Shown: positions 42,127 to 50,727 of the stretch, in pieces
Numbering within the stretch: the first letter of the stretch is position 1
How the letters are laid out: every line of letters begins with the position of its first letter
Source of the DNA: Intestinimonas butyriciproducens
Lineage (GTDB): Bacteria > Bacillota > Clostridia > Oscillospirales > Butyricicoccaceae
Assembly: GCF_016901775.1 (NCBI RefSeq)
Contig: NZ_JACJKW010000005.1
Span: forward strand, 1-64,000
Direction of reading: 5' to 3'
DNA length: 64,000 nucleotides
Translations under genes and position numbers: made by a program
Notes under the pieces: generated by a model
The model's input: the letters and a program-made list of their open reading frames with translations, nothing else
The model's database searches: none
What the model was told of the DNA's origin: nothing

Positions 42127-43161
42127 TTAATTTTGCAGCAAAATTTCCGTGCCTTTATAGTACCATTTGAGGATCTCATCAAAGGTCTTGCCTTCCAGAG
42201 CCAGCTCCCGGGCGCCGTATTGGCTCAGGCCTACGCCGTGGCCATAGCCCACAGTGGAAAACACCAGGGCGCTGTCGCTGGCCTGGAGGGTGAAGTTTGT
42301 GGAGTTGAGTCCCAACAGAGTGCGGATCTCAGAGCCGCTCACCCGCACGCCTCCCACCAGCACATGGATGATCCCGCCGGTCTGGCTGCGCTGGGAAGCC
42401 CGGAACCAGCCTTGAGGAGGATCGTTGAAGTTGGCTTCCGGATGCTTTTCCCAGAACTTTTCGGCAAACTCCTGGGGGGTGATGGAAACGGTGCCGTAGT
42501 AGTTGGGACAGGCTTCTTCCCCGGGGCTGTCCACGCTCACCAGATAGGGGTGGCTTTGGCCCCATACATCCAACGCATCTTCGGTCTTGCCGCTGGAGGC
42601 GGCGTGGAATACAGCAGCAATGGCCTGGCCTTCATAGGTGACCACCATGCCGTCGGTGCTTTCCACCGCTTCCCGGATGATCTCCCGGTATTCCTGGGCC
42701 TCATCCCCCCACAGGGTCTGTTGGTTTTCTTCCAGATCCACATAGGCCTTGCAGTGGGTGAAATCATCACAGAGCTGAGCGCCCTGGTGAGTATCGGGGA
42801 TGGCTACCCCTTGTTCATAGGCGTTGAGTTTGTAGAGAGTGTAGGTCCGGGCGGCCACCGCCTGGGCTTTCAGCGCCTCCAGGGGAAAGCTGGCGGGCAT
42901 CTCGGCAGCCAGCACACCTTCCAGATAATCTCCCAGGGCCAGTTCTTCCACCTGTCCGTCCCGCAAAAGGGTGATGTGGATGCGTTCATCGTAGCTTTCT
43001 CCCGTTTCTTCCGGGGCGGGAGCAGGCTGGGCCACCGTCTCTGTGGGGAAAGAAGCGGGGGGCGTTTCTTCTTTTTCGCCGTCCTCCAGCCCCAGGGTGC
43101 ACAGGGGAAGGGCATAAACCAGCGCCAATGCAGCACAGGCTGTGAGAAGGGATCGTTTCAT
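42127..43161 (-). CDS. spoIID: Stage II sporulation protein D
   Basis: A 344-residue SpoIID lytic transglycosylase, which acts with SpoIIM and SpoIIP to thin septal peptidoglycan during engulfment. A signal-anchor covers residues about 4-20. The family core runs from EELALGDYLEGVLAAEMPASFPLEALKAQAVAARTY-like sequence (the Glu of AAEMP is catalytic) to the C-terminal GYGHGVGLSQYGA motif, and Cys residues of the Zn site are visible in the middle. The ATG at 43161 has AAAGGAGGAA upstream. It is followed by spoIIQ; mother-cell sigma-E control is expected, but no clear promoter was identified. Confidence 0.93.
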   Translation of the reverse strand: MKRSLLTACAALALVYALPLCTLGLEDGEKEETPPASFPTETVAQPAPAPEETGESYDERIHITLLRDGQVEELALGDYLEGVLAAEMPASFPLEALKAQAVAARTYTLYKLNAYEQGVAIPDTHQGAQLCDDFTHCKAYVDLEENQQTLWGDEAQEYREIIREAVESTDGMVVTYEGQAIAAVFHAASSGKTEDALDVWGQSHPYLVSVDSPGEEACPNYYGTVSITPQEFAEKFWEKHPEANFNDPPQGWFRASQRSQTGGIIHVLVGGVRVSGSEIRTLLGLNSTNFTLQASDSALVFSTVGYGHGVGLSQYGARELALEGKTFDEILKWYYKGTEILLQN

Positions 43162-43300
43162 GGGAAGTTCCTCCTTTCCAGGTCCTTTTCCCATATTTAT
43201 TCCGGTGGGAAGGCAGATATCCCTGTTCTTTTTGCAGCCTTTGTGCTATGATGGTACTGCTCACAGTATTGGAAAGACCCAGAAGAAGGAGTATTTCACC

Positions 43301-44089
43301 ATGAAAATAAAGAAATTGTTTTTGTTTTTGCCCCCCTTGGCGGCAGGACTCATCACCGCTTTTTTCCGGTATCAGATGGTGGAAAAAACAGTGGACCCCC
43401 AGACCGGCATCGCCTCTTCCCACAGTTGGCTCTACGGGATTTATATTTTTGCAGCCCTGGTGGAGATTTTGTTTGTGGCGGCCGGCGTGTTCTTGGGGAA
43501 AGAGGGCAAAGTGGGAATCAAAGGCCCCAGGGCCATGGGCTACCGGCTGTTGGGAGTGGGGGCGGCGCTGCTCTTTGCGCTGTCCGGCGGTGCTTATTTT
43601 TTCTCCCTGGCCGGGGAAAATGCCGAAGCCCTCACACTGGTGAAAGCTCTGGCGGCGCTGCTGTGCGGCGGCGGTCTTCTGGCCGGGCTGCTGGCCAAAA
43701 ACAAAGAGGGAGAAGGGGCCAAAGTGTGTCTGCTTCTTCCTGTGTTTTACAGCGCCTTTTCCCTTTTGGTGTTTTATCGGGACAACAATGCAAACCCCTT
43801 GGTGTATAGTTTTGCCACCGAGCTCTTTGCTTATATCGCCGTGATGTTCACTTTGTATGGCGCAGTGGCCTTTTTCTTTGGAAAGAATCGGCCCCGGCTG
43901 GTGCTGTTTGCCTCTTTGAGCAGCATCTATTTGCTGGTCACCGTGCTGTGCAGCGACAATTTGCTGCCGGCCTTCACCCAGGGGCATATTCATTTTACCG
44001 TGGGAGATCTTTTGTCTCTGGGAGCCTTTCTGCTTCTCACCAGTGCCTGGCTCCTGGCCCTGCGCCTGCCCCAGCTGGGAGAAAAATAA
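43301..44089 (+). CDS. Polytopic membrane protein of unknown function
   Basis: A 262-residue protein with about seven hydrophobic segments and no recognised domain. Between segments one and two lies a short loop (VEKTVDPQTGIASSHSW), and residues 145-160 carry Lys/Glu between helices. The start at 43301 has an AGAAGGAG site. The gene is divergent from spoIID and convergent with an M20 peptidase gene. It could be a sporulation-linked or general membrane protein; nothing in the sequence decides. Confidence 0.7.
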   Translation: MKIKKLFLFLPPLAAGLITAFFRYQMVEKTVDPQTGIASSHSWLYGIYIFAALVEILFVAAGVFLGKEGKVGIKGPRAMGYRLLGVGAALLFALSGGAYFFSLAGENAEALTLVKALAALLCGGGLLAGLLAKNKEGEGAKVCLLLPVFYSAFSLLVFYRDNNANPLVYSFATELFAYIAVMFTLYGAVAFFFGKNRPRLVLFASLSSIYLLVTVLCSDNLLPAFTQGHIHFTVGDLLSLGAFLLLTSAWLLALRLPQLGEK

Positions 44090-44186
44090 AAATATGTCAA
44101 AATAGATTTTCCTGGAAAAGCGATTATTTTAGATTGTCCAAAAGCTGCATCGTCATAGGAAATTGTGTACTACCCTTAATCAATTC

Positions 44187-44308
44187 GCAAAAACCGGCGA
44201 CCTGTGCGTCGGTTTTTGCACTTCTCAAGGGACAAGTGTGCGCCAAAGGCGTGCACGCAGCCCCTTGCAAAAATTCGAAAAAGTGGTGAAAGTCACTTTT
44301 TCGACATG
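44187..44308. other. Three-hairpin structured intergenic region, unknown
   Basis: Three consecutive hairpins precede the terminator at 44309-44340. The first is GCAAAAACCG/CGGTTTTTGC (44187-44219), the second GTGTGCGCC/GGCGTGCAC (44236-44256), the third an 11-bp perfect TCGAAAAAGTG/CACTTTTTCGA (44275-44304). TTTTTGCA of hairpin one (44213-44220) can alternatively pair with TGCAAAAA (44266-44273), enclosing hairpin two. No open frame or clear promoter was found. It may be a small RNA, a palindromic repeat family, or a composite terminator. Confidence 0.5.
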
Positions 44309-44340
44309 AAAAAACGGCTTCCCGAGGGAAGCCGTTTTTT
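44309..44340. terminator. Bidirectional terminator (membrane protein / M20 gene)
   Basis: AAAAAACGGCTTCCC-GA-GGGAAGCCGTTTTTT, a perfect stem with A- and T-tracts. Confidence 0.85.
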
Positions 44341-44352
44341 GATGTACTCTGT

Positions 44353-45804
44353 TTATTTTTTGGGGTTGATGGCCTGGGGCTTGATGCCTGCGGGGATGGG
44401 GCACTTGTAGGTTTCCCCTTCCAGACGCTCCAGGAACTCTTCGTTTGCTTTCTTGATGATCTCCGGGTTTTCGATCAGGTCGATGACAGTGGCGCCCATG
44501 ACCTTACCGGCACAATTGACGCCCTTGTGAGCGATGGAAGTGCGGTTGCAGGAGGTGAACTGCCAGGAATGACCCGGGGTCTTGGCGGCGGTGGTCACCA
44601 CATGGATCTGCGCGGTGGGGCAGTTCCAGCTCACATCGCCCACATCGGTGGAACCGGCGCTGGCCTTGTCATAGGACTGGAGGGACAGCAGGAAGTCGTT
44701 GAGGGAGACGCCGTGCTCGGCCTGGTACTCGGCCAGCTCCTTGCCCCAGGCCTTGGTGGTGCCGGCAGCACCGTCCATGGCGTTGGGACCGGCTTCGTAA
44801 TGGGCGATAATCTGGCGGGCAAATTCATGCTCTTCCGGGGTGTACTTGGGCACGCCGATCTCCTTGAAGTTTTCATACAGCTGAGCTTCCAGCACATTGT
44901 TGGGAATGGTGTTGGAGCAACCCTTGATAAATTCCATTTCCATGCGGGTTTCGGTCATCAGAGCGGCGCCCTGGGCGATCTTGTTGACCCGCTGATACAG
45001 CTCTTCCACCTGGGAGTTTTTGGGAGAGCGGATCAGGTAGAGCACTTCGGCATAGGGCTGCACCACATTGGGGGAATATCCGCCGGCGTCCAGAATGGCA
45101 TAGTGAACCCGGGCTTCATCGATCATATGCTCCCGCAAAAACTGCACGCCCACATTCATCAGCTCCACAGCGTCCAGAGCGGAGCGGCCCAGATGGGGAT
45201 CGCCTGCGGCGTGGGCCGAGGTGCCGTAGAAGCGGTATTTCACCTGGTAGTTGGCCAGGGAGGAGCCGCTGGTCACATTGTTGGTGCTGGCGGGATGCCA
45301 GGTGATGGCGGCGTCCAGATCCTTAAAGACGCCTTCCCGGGCCATGAAAGCCTTGCCCGAGCCGCCTTCTTCACCGGGGCAGCCGAAATAAATCACAGTA
45401 CCGGAAACCTGGGGATTGTGCTCCAGATAGTTTTTCACAGCGATGGCCGCCGCCAGAGAAGCGGTGCCCAGGCAGTTGTGGCCGCAGCCGTGACCGGCAG
45501 CGCCGGGAACCAGGGCTTTCTTTTCCGGGCAGCCGCCCACCTGGCTCAGACCGGACAGAGCGTCAAACTCGCCCAGAAGGCCGATGACCGGTTTGCCATG
45601 GCCATAGGTGCCGGTGAATGCGGTGGGAATGTCCCCCACGCCCTTTTCCACTTTGAAACCCTCCTGCTCCAGCGCTTCACAGAGCTTATCCATGGACTTG
45701 AATTCCTGGAAAGCGGTTTCGGCATATTCCCAGATGCTGTCGTTCACATCGTCCAAAAGGGCCTGCTTTTCGTCGATGATGCGGATCGCTTCCGCCTTAT
45801 TCAT
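44353..45804 (-). CDS. abgB: M20 family amidohydrolase, AbgB-like
   Basis: A 483-residue metallopeptidase of the M20D group, closest by sequence pattern to AbgB, a subunit of p-aminobenzoyl-glutamate hydrolase. Metal motifs include GEFDALSGLSQ, AAGHGCGHNCLGT, and FGCPGEEGGSGKAFM with the catalytic Glu pair. The dimerisation domain and late SWNCPTAQIHVVTTAAKTPGHSWQ complete it. The enzyme would release glutamate or another amino acid from an N-acyl compound or folate fragment in the cytoplasm. Its promoter lies at 45857-45885. A second M20 gene is divergently transcribed next to it. Confidence 0.88.
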   Translation of the reverse strand: MNKAEAIRIIDEKQALLDDVNDSIWEYAETAFQEFKSMDKLCEALEQEGFKVEKGVGDIPTAFTGTYGHGKPVIGLLGEFDALSGLSQVGGCPEKKALVPGAAGHGCGHNCLGTASLAAAIAVKNYLEHNPQVSGTVIYFGCPGEEGGSGKAFMAREGVFKDLDAAITWHPASTNNVTSGSSLANYQVKYRFYGTSAHAAGDPHLGRSALDAVELMNVGVQFLREHMIDEARVHYAILDAGGYSPNVVQPYAEVLYLIRSPKNSQVEELYQRVNKIAQGAALMTETRMEMEFIKGCSNTIPNNVLEAQLYENFKEIGVPKYTPEEHEFARQIIAHYEAGPNAMDGAAGTTKAWGKELAEYQAEHGVSLNDFLLSLQSYDKASAGSTDVGDVSWNCPTAQIHVVTTAAKTPGHSWQFTSCNRTSIAHKGVNCAGKVMGATVIDLIENPEIIKKANEEFLERLEGETYKCPIPAGIKPQAINPKK

Positions 45805-45856
45805 GGGGCATTACCACCTTTATATAAAATTTTTGGGACACAAAACCAACGAGTAC

Positions 45857-45885
45857 AGTATAAACGCCGTTTCCGGGGATTTCAA
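45857..45885 (-). promoter_or_regulatory. Sigma-A promoter of the AbgB-like gene
   Basis: On the minus strand: TTGAAA (45885-45880), a 17-bp spacer and TATACT (45862-45857). Confidence 0.7.
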
Positions 45886-46026
45886 TAACCCTCCGGACTT
45901 TTTGACAAATCGGTGAAGAGAAGGGGCCTTTTTCCGGCGATTTGCACAGGGGACCCTGGAACAGGGGATGGGGCAAAATGTACGAAAACAGGCCGGATTT
46001 TTTGGCACCGCCTGAAGGGACAGATT

Positions 46027-46035
46027 TGGTATAAT
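46027..46035 (+). promoter_or_regulatory. Extended -10 promoter of the second M20 gene
   Basis: TGG followed by perfect TATAAT (46030-46035), with no good -35. The leader contains a small GGCCC-TTCA-GGGCC hairpin followed by TTTTC (46052-46069), a possible attenuator. Confidence 0.5.
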
Positions 46036-46090
46036 AATGTTTGGTGAATATGGCCCTTCAGGGCCTTTTCAGAAAGGGAGGAATTGACCA

Positions 46091-47275
46091 ATGAACAAAT
46101 ATCTGGAACGGGCCAATCAGCTGGTCCCTGAGCTGGTGGAAAACCGGCGGCATTTTCATCGCCATCCGGAAGTGCGCAACGAGCTGTTTGAGACCGTGAA
46201 ATATGTGAAAGCCCAGCTGGAAGACATGGGCTATCAGGTGCAGGAGATCTGCCAGTGCGGCCTTGTGGTGCTGGCCGGAGGCAAAAAGCCCGGCAAGTGC
46301 ATCCTGATCCGGGGCGATATGGACGCGCTGCCCATGCCCGAGGATACCGGACTGGAATTTTCTTCGCAGAACCCCGGCGCCATGCACGCCTGCGGCCATG
46401 ACCTGCATATGGCCATGCTGCTGGGCGCAGCCAAACTGCTGAAAGAGCACGAGGACGAAATCGAAGGCACTGTGAAGATCTGCTTCCAGCCCAACGAAGA
46501 GACCTTCGGCGGCGCAAAAGCCATGATCGAAGCCGGCGTGCTGGAAAATCCCCATGTGGACGCCGCTTTTGCCATTCATGTAGGCTCCATGGCCGATGTG
46601 GGTACTCTGGACTACGGCAAGGGACTGACCATGGGTTCTGCCGATGGTTTCAGCATCCATGTGAAGGGCAAGGGGTGCCATGGCGCCGCGCCCAACAGCG
46701 GCATCTCCCCCATCAACATCGGGGTACATATCTATCTGGCTCTTCAGGAGCTGCTGGCTCGGGAGGTCAACCCGGCCGAGCAGTGCACCCTCACTGTGGG
46801 CTCCATGCTCTTCGGCGACGGGGCCACCAATGTGATCCCCTCGGAAGGTGTGCTCAACGGCACCATGCGGGGCTTTAACGCAGAGCTGATCAATCATCTC
46901 CGTCAGCGTGTGGAGGAAATCAGCGTGGGTACCGCCCGGGTCTTTGGCGGCGACGCCGAAGTGGAGTGGCTCTTCTCTTCTCCGGCCATGTACTGCGATC
47001 CCGACTTCACCGACGAAGTGGTGCGCTATGCTGCCGATGTGGTGGGCGAGGATCGGATGATCCCCAAAAAGAGCCGGGCTACCGGTTCCGAGGACTTTGC
47101 CTATTTCGGCGAAAAAGTCCCCAGCCAGATCTTCTGGTTGGGCGCCGGCGTGGACGACAAAACCAAGCGGATCTCCAATCACAATCCCAAAGTCCTCTTC
47201 AGCGAGGATGCCCTGCCCTATGGTGCGGCTGTGTACACCCAGTGCGCCATTCAGTGGCTGAAAGAGCACAAATAA
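46091..47275 (+). CDS. M20 family amidohydrolase (hippurate hydrolase-like)
   Basis: A 394-residue M20D amidohydrolase similar to hippurate, N-acetyl-amino-acid or IAA-amino-acid hydrolases. Motifs: RRHFHRHPE (residues 17-25), RGDMDALPMPEDTGL, MHACGHDLHMAMLLGAA (metal HxCGHD), and FQPNEETFGGAK with the catalytic Glu. The usual GxxHGAxP segment is GKGCHGAAPNSG. Near the end ATGSEDFAYF holds a metal Glu. The start at 46091 has GGGAGGAA. It is divergent from the AbgB-like gene, suggesting a joint role in N-acyl amino acid use. Confidence 0.9.
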   Translation: MNKYLERANQLVPELVENRRHFHRHPEVRNELFETVKYVKAQLEDMGYQVQEICQCGLVVLAGGKKPGKCILIRGDMDALPMPEDTGLEFSSQNPGAMHACGHDLHMAMLLGAAKLLKEHEDEIEGTVKICFQPNEETFGGAKAMIEAGVLENPHVDAAFAIHVGSMADVGTLDYGKGLTMGSADGFSIHVKGKGCHGAAPNSGISPINIGVHIYLALQELLAREVNPAEQCTLTVGSMLFGDGATNVIPSEGVLNGTMRGFNAELINHLRQRVEEISVGTARVFGGDAEVEWLFSSPAMYCDPDFTDEVVRYAADVVGEDRMIPKKSRATGSEDFAYFGEKVPSQIFWLGAGVDDKTKRISNHNPKVLFSEDALPYGAAVYTQCAIQWLKEHK

Positions 47276-47285
47276 CTTTGAAATG

Positions 47286-47320
47286 AAAAAAGGAGACAGG
47301 CTGCGGCCTGTCTCCTTTTT
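47286..47320. terminator. Bidirectional terminator (M20 gene / mscS)
   Basis: AAAAAAGGAGACAGGC-TGCG-GCCTGTCTCCTTTTT between convergent genes. Confidence 0.9.
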
Positions 47321-47327
47321 GCTGCTT

Positions 47328-48140
47328 TTACAGTGCTTTTTCGGGAAAATGGAGCTGTCGCTGGGGATAGGGGATGTGGAAGCCGTTTTGCTGCAAAGCG
47401 TCCTTGACGGCTTCGTACAGATCGCAGCGGGCAGCTATCATATCCCCGGCCGCTACCCAGGCCCGGATGCGCAGAATGACGGCGTTGTCCCCCAGCTCCC
47501 ATACTTTCACAAACACCGGCTCGCTTTGTTCAACCCGGGGATCGGCGGTGACCACTTGCTCGATCAGTTTTCGGGCGGCGGCGGAGTCGTCCTCATAGCC
47601 GATGCCCACCGTCATTTCCAGCTGGCGGCGGCCTTCGGCGGAATAGTTGATGATCTTGTCCTTGCTCAGCTGGCCGTTGGGCACATAGATCAGCTTGTTG
47701 TCGATGGTGGTGAGGGTGGTGTGGATGAAGCCGATGAGCTGCACCGTGCCTTCCACGCCCCAGAGCTCCACATAATCTCCTACCTTAAAAGGCTTGGTGT
47801 AAAGAATAAACAGTCCGCCGGCGATGTTGGAAAGGGTGTCCTGGAGGGCCAGGGACAAAGCCAGGCCGAATACGCCCAGCAAAGTGACAAGGGATGTGGA
47901 GGAAATGCCCAGCTGTCCCATGACCATGGTGATCAGAATGAAATAGAGCACCAGGCGGCAGGCGGTGATCAGGGTGTGGGCGATATGGGTGTCCAGGCTG
48001 GTGCGGTTCAGGGCCCGGCGCAGGAATTTCAGGATCAGACGGATGAGCACATAGCCCACCAGAATGAAAATGGCTCCCCGCAGAAGGGTATCTATACTCA
48101 GGCGGGAGAGGGTATCAAAAAGGGGTTCCAAACTGGTCAA
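47328..48140 (-). CDS. mscS: Small-conductance mechanosensitive channel (MscS family)
   Basis: A 270-residue MscS channel of near-minimal size. Three membrane helices lie in the first 110 residues; the pore-lining third helix is the Gly/Ala-rich LLGVFGLALSLALQDTLSNIAGG. The cytoplasmic beta-domain (KPFKVGDYVELWGVEGTV, then YVPNGQLSKDKIINYS) and C-terminal alpha/beta domain follow. It releases solutes on hypo-osmotic shock. The start is taken as TTG at 48140, because AAAGGAG lies 8 bases before it; the frame is open to a TTG at 48167, but that would read through the ribosome site. Confidence 0.9.
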   Translation of the reverse strand: MTSLEPLFDTLSRLSIDTLLRGAIFILVGYVLIRLILKFLRRALNRTSLDTHIAHTLITACRLVLYFILITMVMGQLGISSTSLVTLLGVFGLALSLALQDTLSNIAGGLFILYTKPFKVGDYVELWGVEGTVQLIGFIHTTLTTIDNKLIYVPNGQLSKDKIINYSAEGRRQLEMTVGIGYEDDSAAARKLIEQVVTADPRVEQSEPVFVKVWELGDNAVILRIRAWVAAGDMIAARCDLYEAVKDALQQNGFHIPYPQRQLHFPEKAL

Positions 48141-48189
48141 TGGTTTTTCTCCTTTCGATTCAACCAAAAATTGCGGTGGATTCTTTCAT

Positions 48190-48219
48190 AATATACACTA
48201 AAATTCAGTCTTTTGGCAA
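48190..48219 (-). promoter_or_regulatory. Promoter of mscS
   Basis: On the minus strand: TTGCCA (48219-48214), an 18-bp spacer and TATATT (48195-48190). It is back to back with the promoter at 48227-48255. Confidence 0.55.
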
Positions 48220-48226
48220 GATTTCG

Positions 48227-48255
48227 TGGACAAGTTCCACAGACTGCGGTATGAT
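48227..48255 (+). promoter_or_regulatory. Sigma-A promoter of the S9 peptidase gene
   Basis: TGGACA (48227-48232), a 17-bp spacer and TATGAT (48250-48255), with a leader of about 100 bases. Confidence 0.65.
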
Positions 48256-48361
48256 AGAAGCAGCGGGAAAAGGGAAGATGCTCTGCCATGGGGCGGAGAC
48301 CTTGCCTGCATGGCGTAAGGCCATTGACTTTTTTCAAAACAGGAAAAGGAGACTGAGCAGT

Positions 48362-50383
48362 ATGAAACCGATCAAAGTTCCTGACTTTGCCAATTACAAA
48401 ATGCTCTCCAACATGGAATTTTCTCCTGATGGAAAGTATGGCGTGCTCTGCGTTTCTCAGGCCGATGTGGAAAGCAACAGCTACCACTCAAACCTGTGGG
48501 CTTTCAACACCAAAAAGGGCGCTTTCAGACAGCTGACTTCCGGCAACAGCGAGCGTTCCTTTGATTTCAACAGCCCCAAATCGGTGATTTTCCCCGGTGT
48601 GCGGGCCGAAAGCGACAAGAAAAAGGTGCAGAAGGGCGAAATGCTCACCGTCTTTTACGAAATCAGCCTGGAGGGCGGCGAAGCCAAGGAGCTGTTCCGG
48701 GTGCCTCTCAACGGCGCCACAGCCAAAAAAGTGGGCAAGGATCTGTACCTGATCGCTGCCCTGTTTGACAATGCCCGTCCGGATTTTGCCGCCCTCAAGG
48801 GGGATAAGCTGGCGGCAGCCAAGAAGGCCTGGGAAGAGGAAAAGGACTATGAAGTGGTGGATGAGCTGCCCTTCTGGTTCAACGGCCGGGGCTTTATCAA
48901 CAAAAAGCGCAACCGTCTCTATCTGTATAATGCCAAGAAAAAGAAGCTGCAGGCCCTCACCGAGCCCCTGTTTGATGTGGGCGGCGTAAAGTTCTGCTCC
49001 AAGTGCGGCAAGGTGGCTTACACCGGCCACACCTTCAACGCCCGTCGGGCCCAGAGCAGCGCCCTCTATCTCTATGATGTGGAGACCGGAGAGACCAGCT
49101 GCCTGGTGGAAGACGGCACTTACAGCATCGGCAATTTCTGCTTTGATAACGCCCATGGGGAAATCGTTTTCAGCGCCAACCCCATCAAGGACGGCTATCC
49201 GGCCCCGGGCAACAACCTGTATGCCGTGTCCCTCAAGGGCGGTAAGGTGGAAGCTGTTTACGAAGGCATCCCCGAGGAACTGGGCTGCACCACCGGCTGC
49301 GATGTGCGCTATGGCGGCGGCAACTCCATGAAGGCGGTGGACGGCGTTCTGTATCTGGTCACCTCCTATGACAATACCAGCGGCCTGTGCTCCCTGAAGC
49401 GGGGCGAAAAGCAGCTGCATCATATCACCGCTCCTGCCTTTGGCGTGGACTTCTTTGGCGCCAGCGAAGGACGGTTCTTCACCGTGGGCCTCAACGGCAC
49501 AAAGCTTCAGGAAGTCTATGAAGTCAATGTGGAGAATGGCGAATACAAGCAGCTGAGCCAGTTCAACACCGCTTTCTTCAAAGACAAGTATGTGGCCGAG
49601 CCTCAGCCCCTGTCCTTCGTGAACAAGGACGGCGTGCGCATCGATGGCTTCGTGCTGCTGCCCATGGATTATGACGACAAGAAAAAGTATCCCGGCATCC
49701 TGGAAATCCACGGCGGTCCCCGCACCAACTACTGCGGCGGCTTTATGCATGAGATGCAGGTCATGGCCAGCGCCGGCAGCTTTGTATTCTTCTGCAACCC
49801 CAGAGGCTCTTCCGCCCGGGGCGAGGAATTTGCCGACATCCGGGGCAAATACGGCACCATCGACTATGATGACCTGATGGCCTTCACCGATGAAGTGCTG
49901 AAGAAATATCCCCAGATCGACGAGAAGCGGCTGGGTGTCACCGGCGGTTCCTACGGCGGCTTTATGACCAACTGGATCATCGGCCACACCAACCGGTTCA
50001 AGGCGGCGGCCTCCCAGCGTTCCATCTCCAACTGGGTCAGCTTCTATGGCGTGTGCGACATCGGTCCCTGGTTTGGCCAGCGTGAAATGGGCGGCGCCAC
50101 CCCCTGGAACAACCTGGAAGGCCTGTGGAGAGCTTCTCCCCTGCAGTATGCCATGAACGCCGAGACTCCCACCCTGTTCATCCATTCCGATGAGGACTAC
50201 CGTTGCTGGCTGCCCGAAGGCATCCAGATGTATTCGGCTCTGCAGCTGAAGGGGGTTCCCACCAGAATGTGCATCTTCCACGGGGAAAACCATGAGCTGT
50301 CCCGTTCCGGCAAACCCAAGCATCGTATCCGCCGGATGAACGAGATCAACGACTGGCTCTTCGGCTACATCATGGAAAAATAA
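48362..50383 (+). CDS. S9 family serine peptidase (acylaminoacyl-peptidase-like)
   Basis: A 673-residue prolyl-oligopeptidase-family peptidase. The N-terminal two thirds (to about residue 410) form a beta-propeller that admits only peptides. The C-terminal alpha/beta-hydrolase carries Ser530 in GVTGGSYGGFMTNW, Asp610 in HSDEDYRC and His644 in FHGENHELS. An HGGPRTNYCGG oxyanion segment lies near residue 450. No signal peptide is seen, so cytoplasmic peptide degradation is expected, consistent with amino-acid fermentation. The ATG at 48362 follows AAAAGGAGA. It is monocistronic with terminator at 50442-50475. Confidence 0.92.
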   Translation: MKPIKVPDFANYKMLSNMEFSPDGKYGVLCVSQADVESNSYHSNLWAFNTKKGAFRQLTSGNSERSFDFNSPKSVIFPGVRAESDKKKVQKGEMLTVFYEISLEGGEAKELFRVPLNGATAKKVGKDLYLIAALFDNARPDFAALKGDKLAAAKKAWEEEKDYEVVDELPFWFNGRGFINKKRNRLYLYNAKKKKLQALTEPLFDVGGVKFCSKCGKVAYTGHTFNARRAQSSALYLYDVETGETSCLVEDGTYSIGNFCFDNAHGEIVFSANPIKDGYPAPGNNLYAVSLKGGKVEAVYEGIPEELGCTTGCDVRYGGGNSMKAVDGVLYLVTSYDNTSGLCSLKRGEKQLHHITAPAFGVDFFGASEGRFFTVGLNGTKLQEVYEVNVENGEYKQLSQFNTAFFKDKYVAEPQPLSFVNKDGVRIDGFVLLPMDYDDKKKYPGILEIHGGPRTNYCGGFMHEMQVMASAGSFVFFCNPRGSSARGEEFADIRGKYGTIDYDDLMAFTDEVLKKYPQIDEKRLGVTGGSYGGFMTNWIIGHTNRFKAAASQRSISNWVSFYGVCDIGPWFGQREMGGATPWNNLEGLWRASPLQYAMNAETPTLFIHSDEDYRCWLPEGIQMYSALQLKGVPTRMCIFHGENHELSRSGKPKHRIRRMNEINDWLFGYIMEK

Positions 50384-50441
50384 GCGAGGTATTTTCGGGC
50401 ATTGTGTTTTAGCCCCGGATGCAGCGCACAAAATCAACATG

Positions 50442-50475
50442 AAAAAAGTCCCTCCTGATCAGGAGGGACTTTTTG
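50442..50475. terminator. Terminator after the S9 peptidase gene
   Basis: AAAAAAGTCCCTCCT-GATC-AGGAGGGACTTTTTG. It could also serve the hydrogenase operon that ends at 50728 on the minus strand, although the repeat region lies between. Confidence 0.85.
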
Positions 50476-50509
50476 TATGCCGGATTGTAGCTAATTAAGC
50501 TTTATTCTA

Positions 50510-50726
50510 TTGCTCAGCGCGGCAGCGCAGTATGGCTGCGGCGCCACGCCACCCCGCTGTCGTTCCGCTCTTTGCCATTGCCGGTTGTATTTGCCTGGGC
50601 AAAGAAAGTTTTGGCTGCGGCGGCGGGGTAGCCCCGCTGCTGTTCCTCTCTTTGCTGGATTGCAGTCAATCGGCCTTGGTTCTGTTGCCCAGCGCGGCAG
50701 CGCAGTATGGGTGCAGCGTCACGCTG
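50510..50726. repeat. Degenerate direct repeats in the S9 / hydrogenase gap
   Basis: A block beginning CAGCGCGGCAGCGCAGTATG occurs at about 50515 and again at about 50690. A second unit, GGCTGCGGCG followed by CCCCGCTG and CTCTTTGC, occurs at 50534-50574 and 50613-50654. The repeats are imperfect and contain no frame with a ribosome site. They fill most of the 344-base gap between convergent genes and resemble a dispersed intergenic repeat rather than a gene. Confidence 0.6.
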
Positions 50727-50727
50727 C

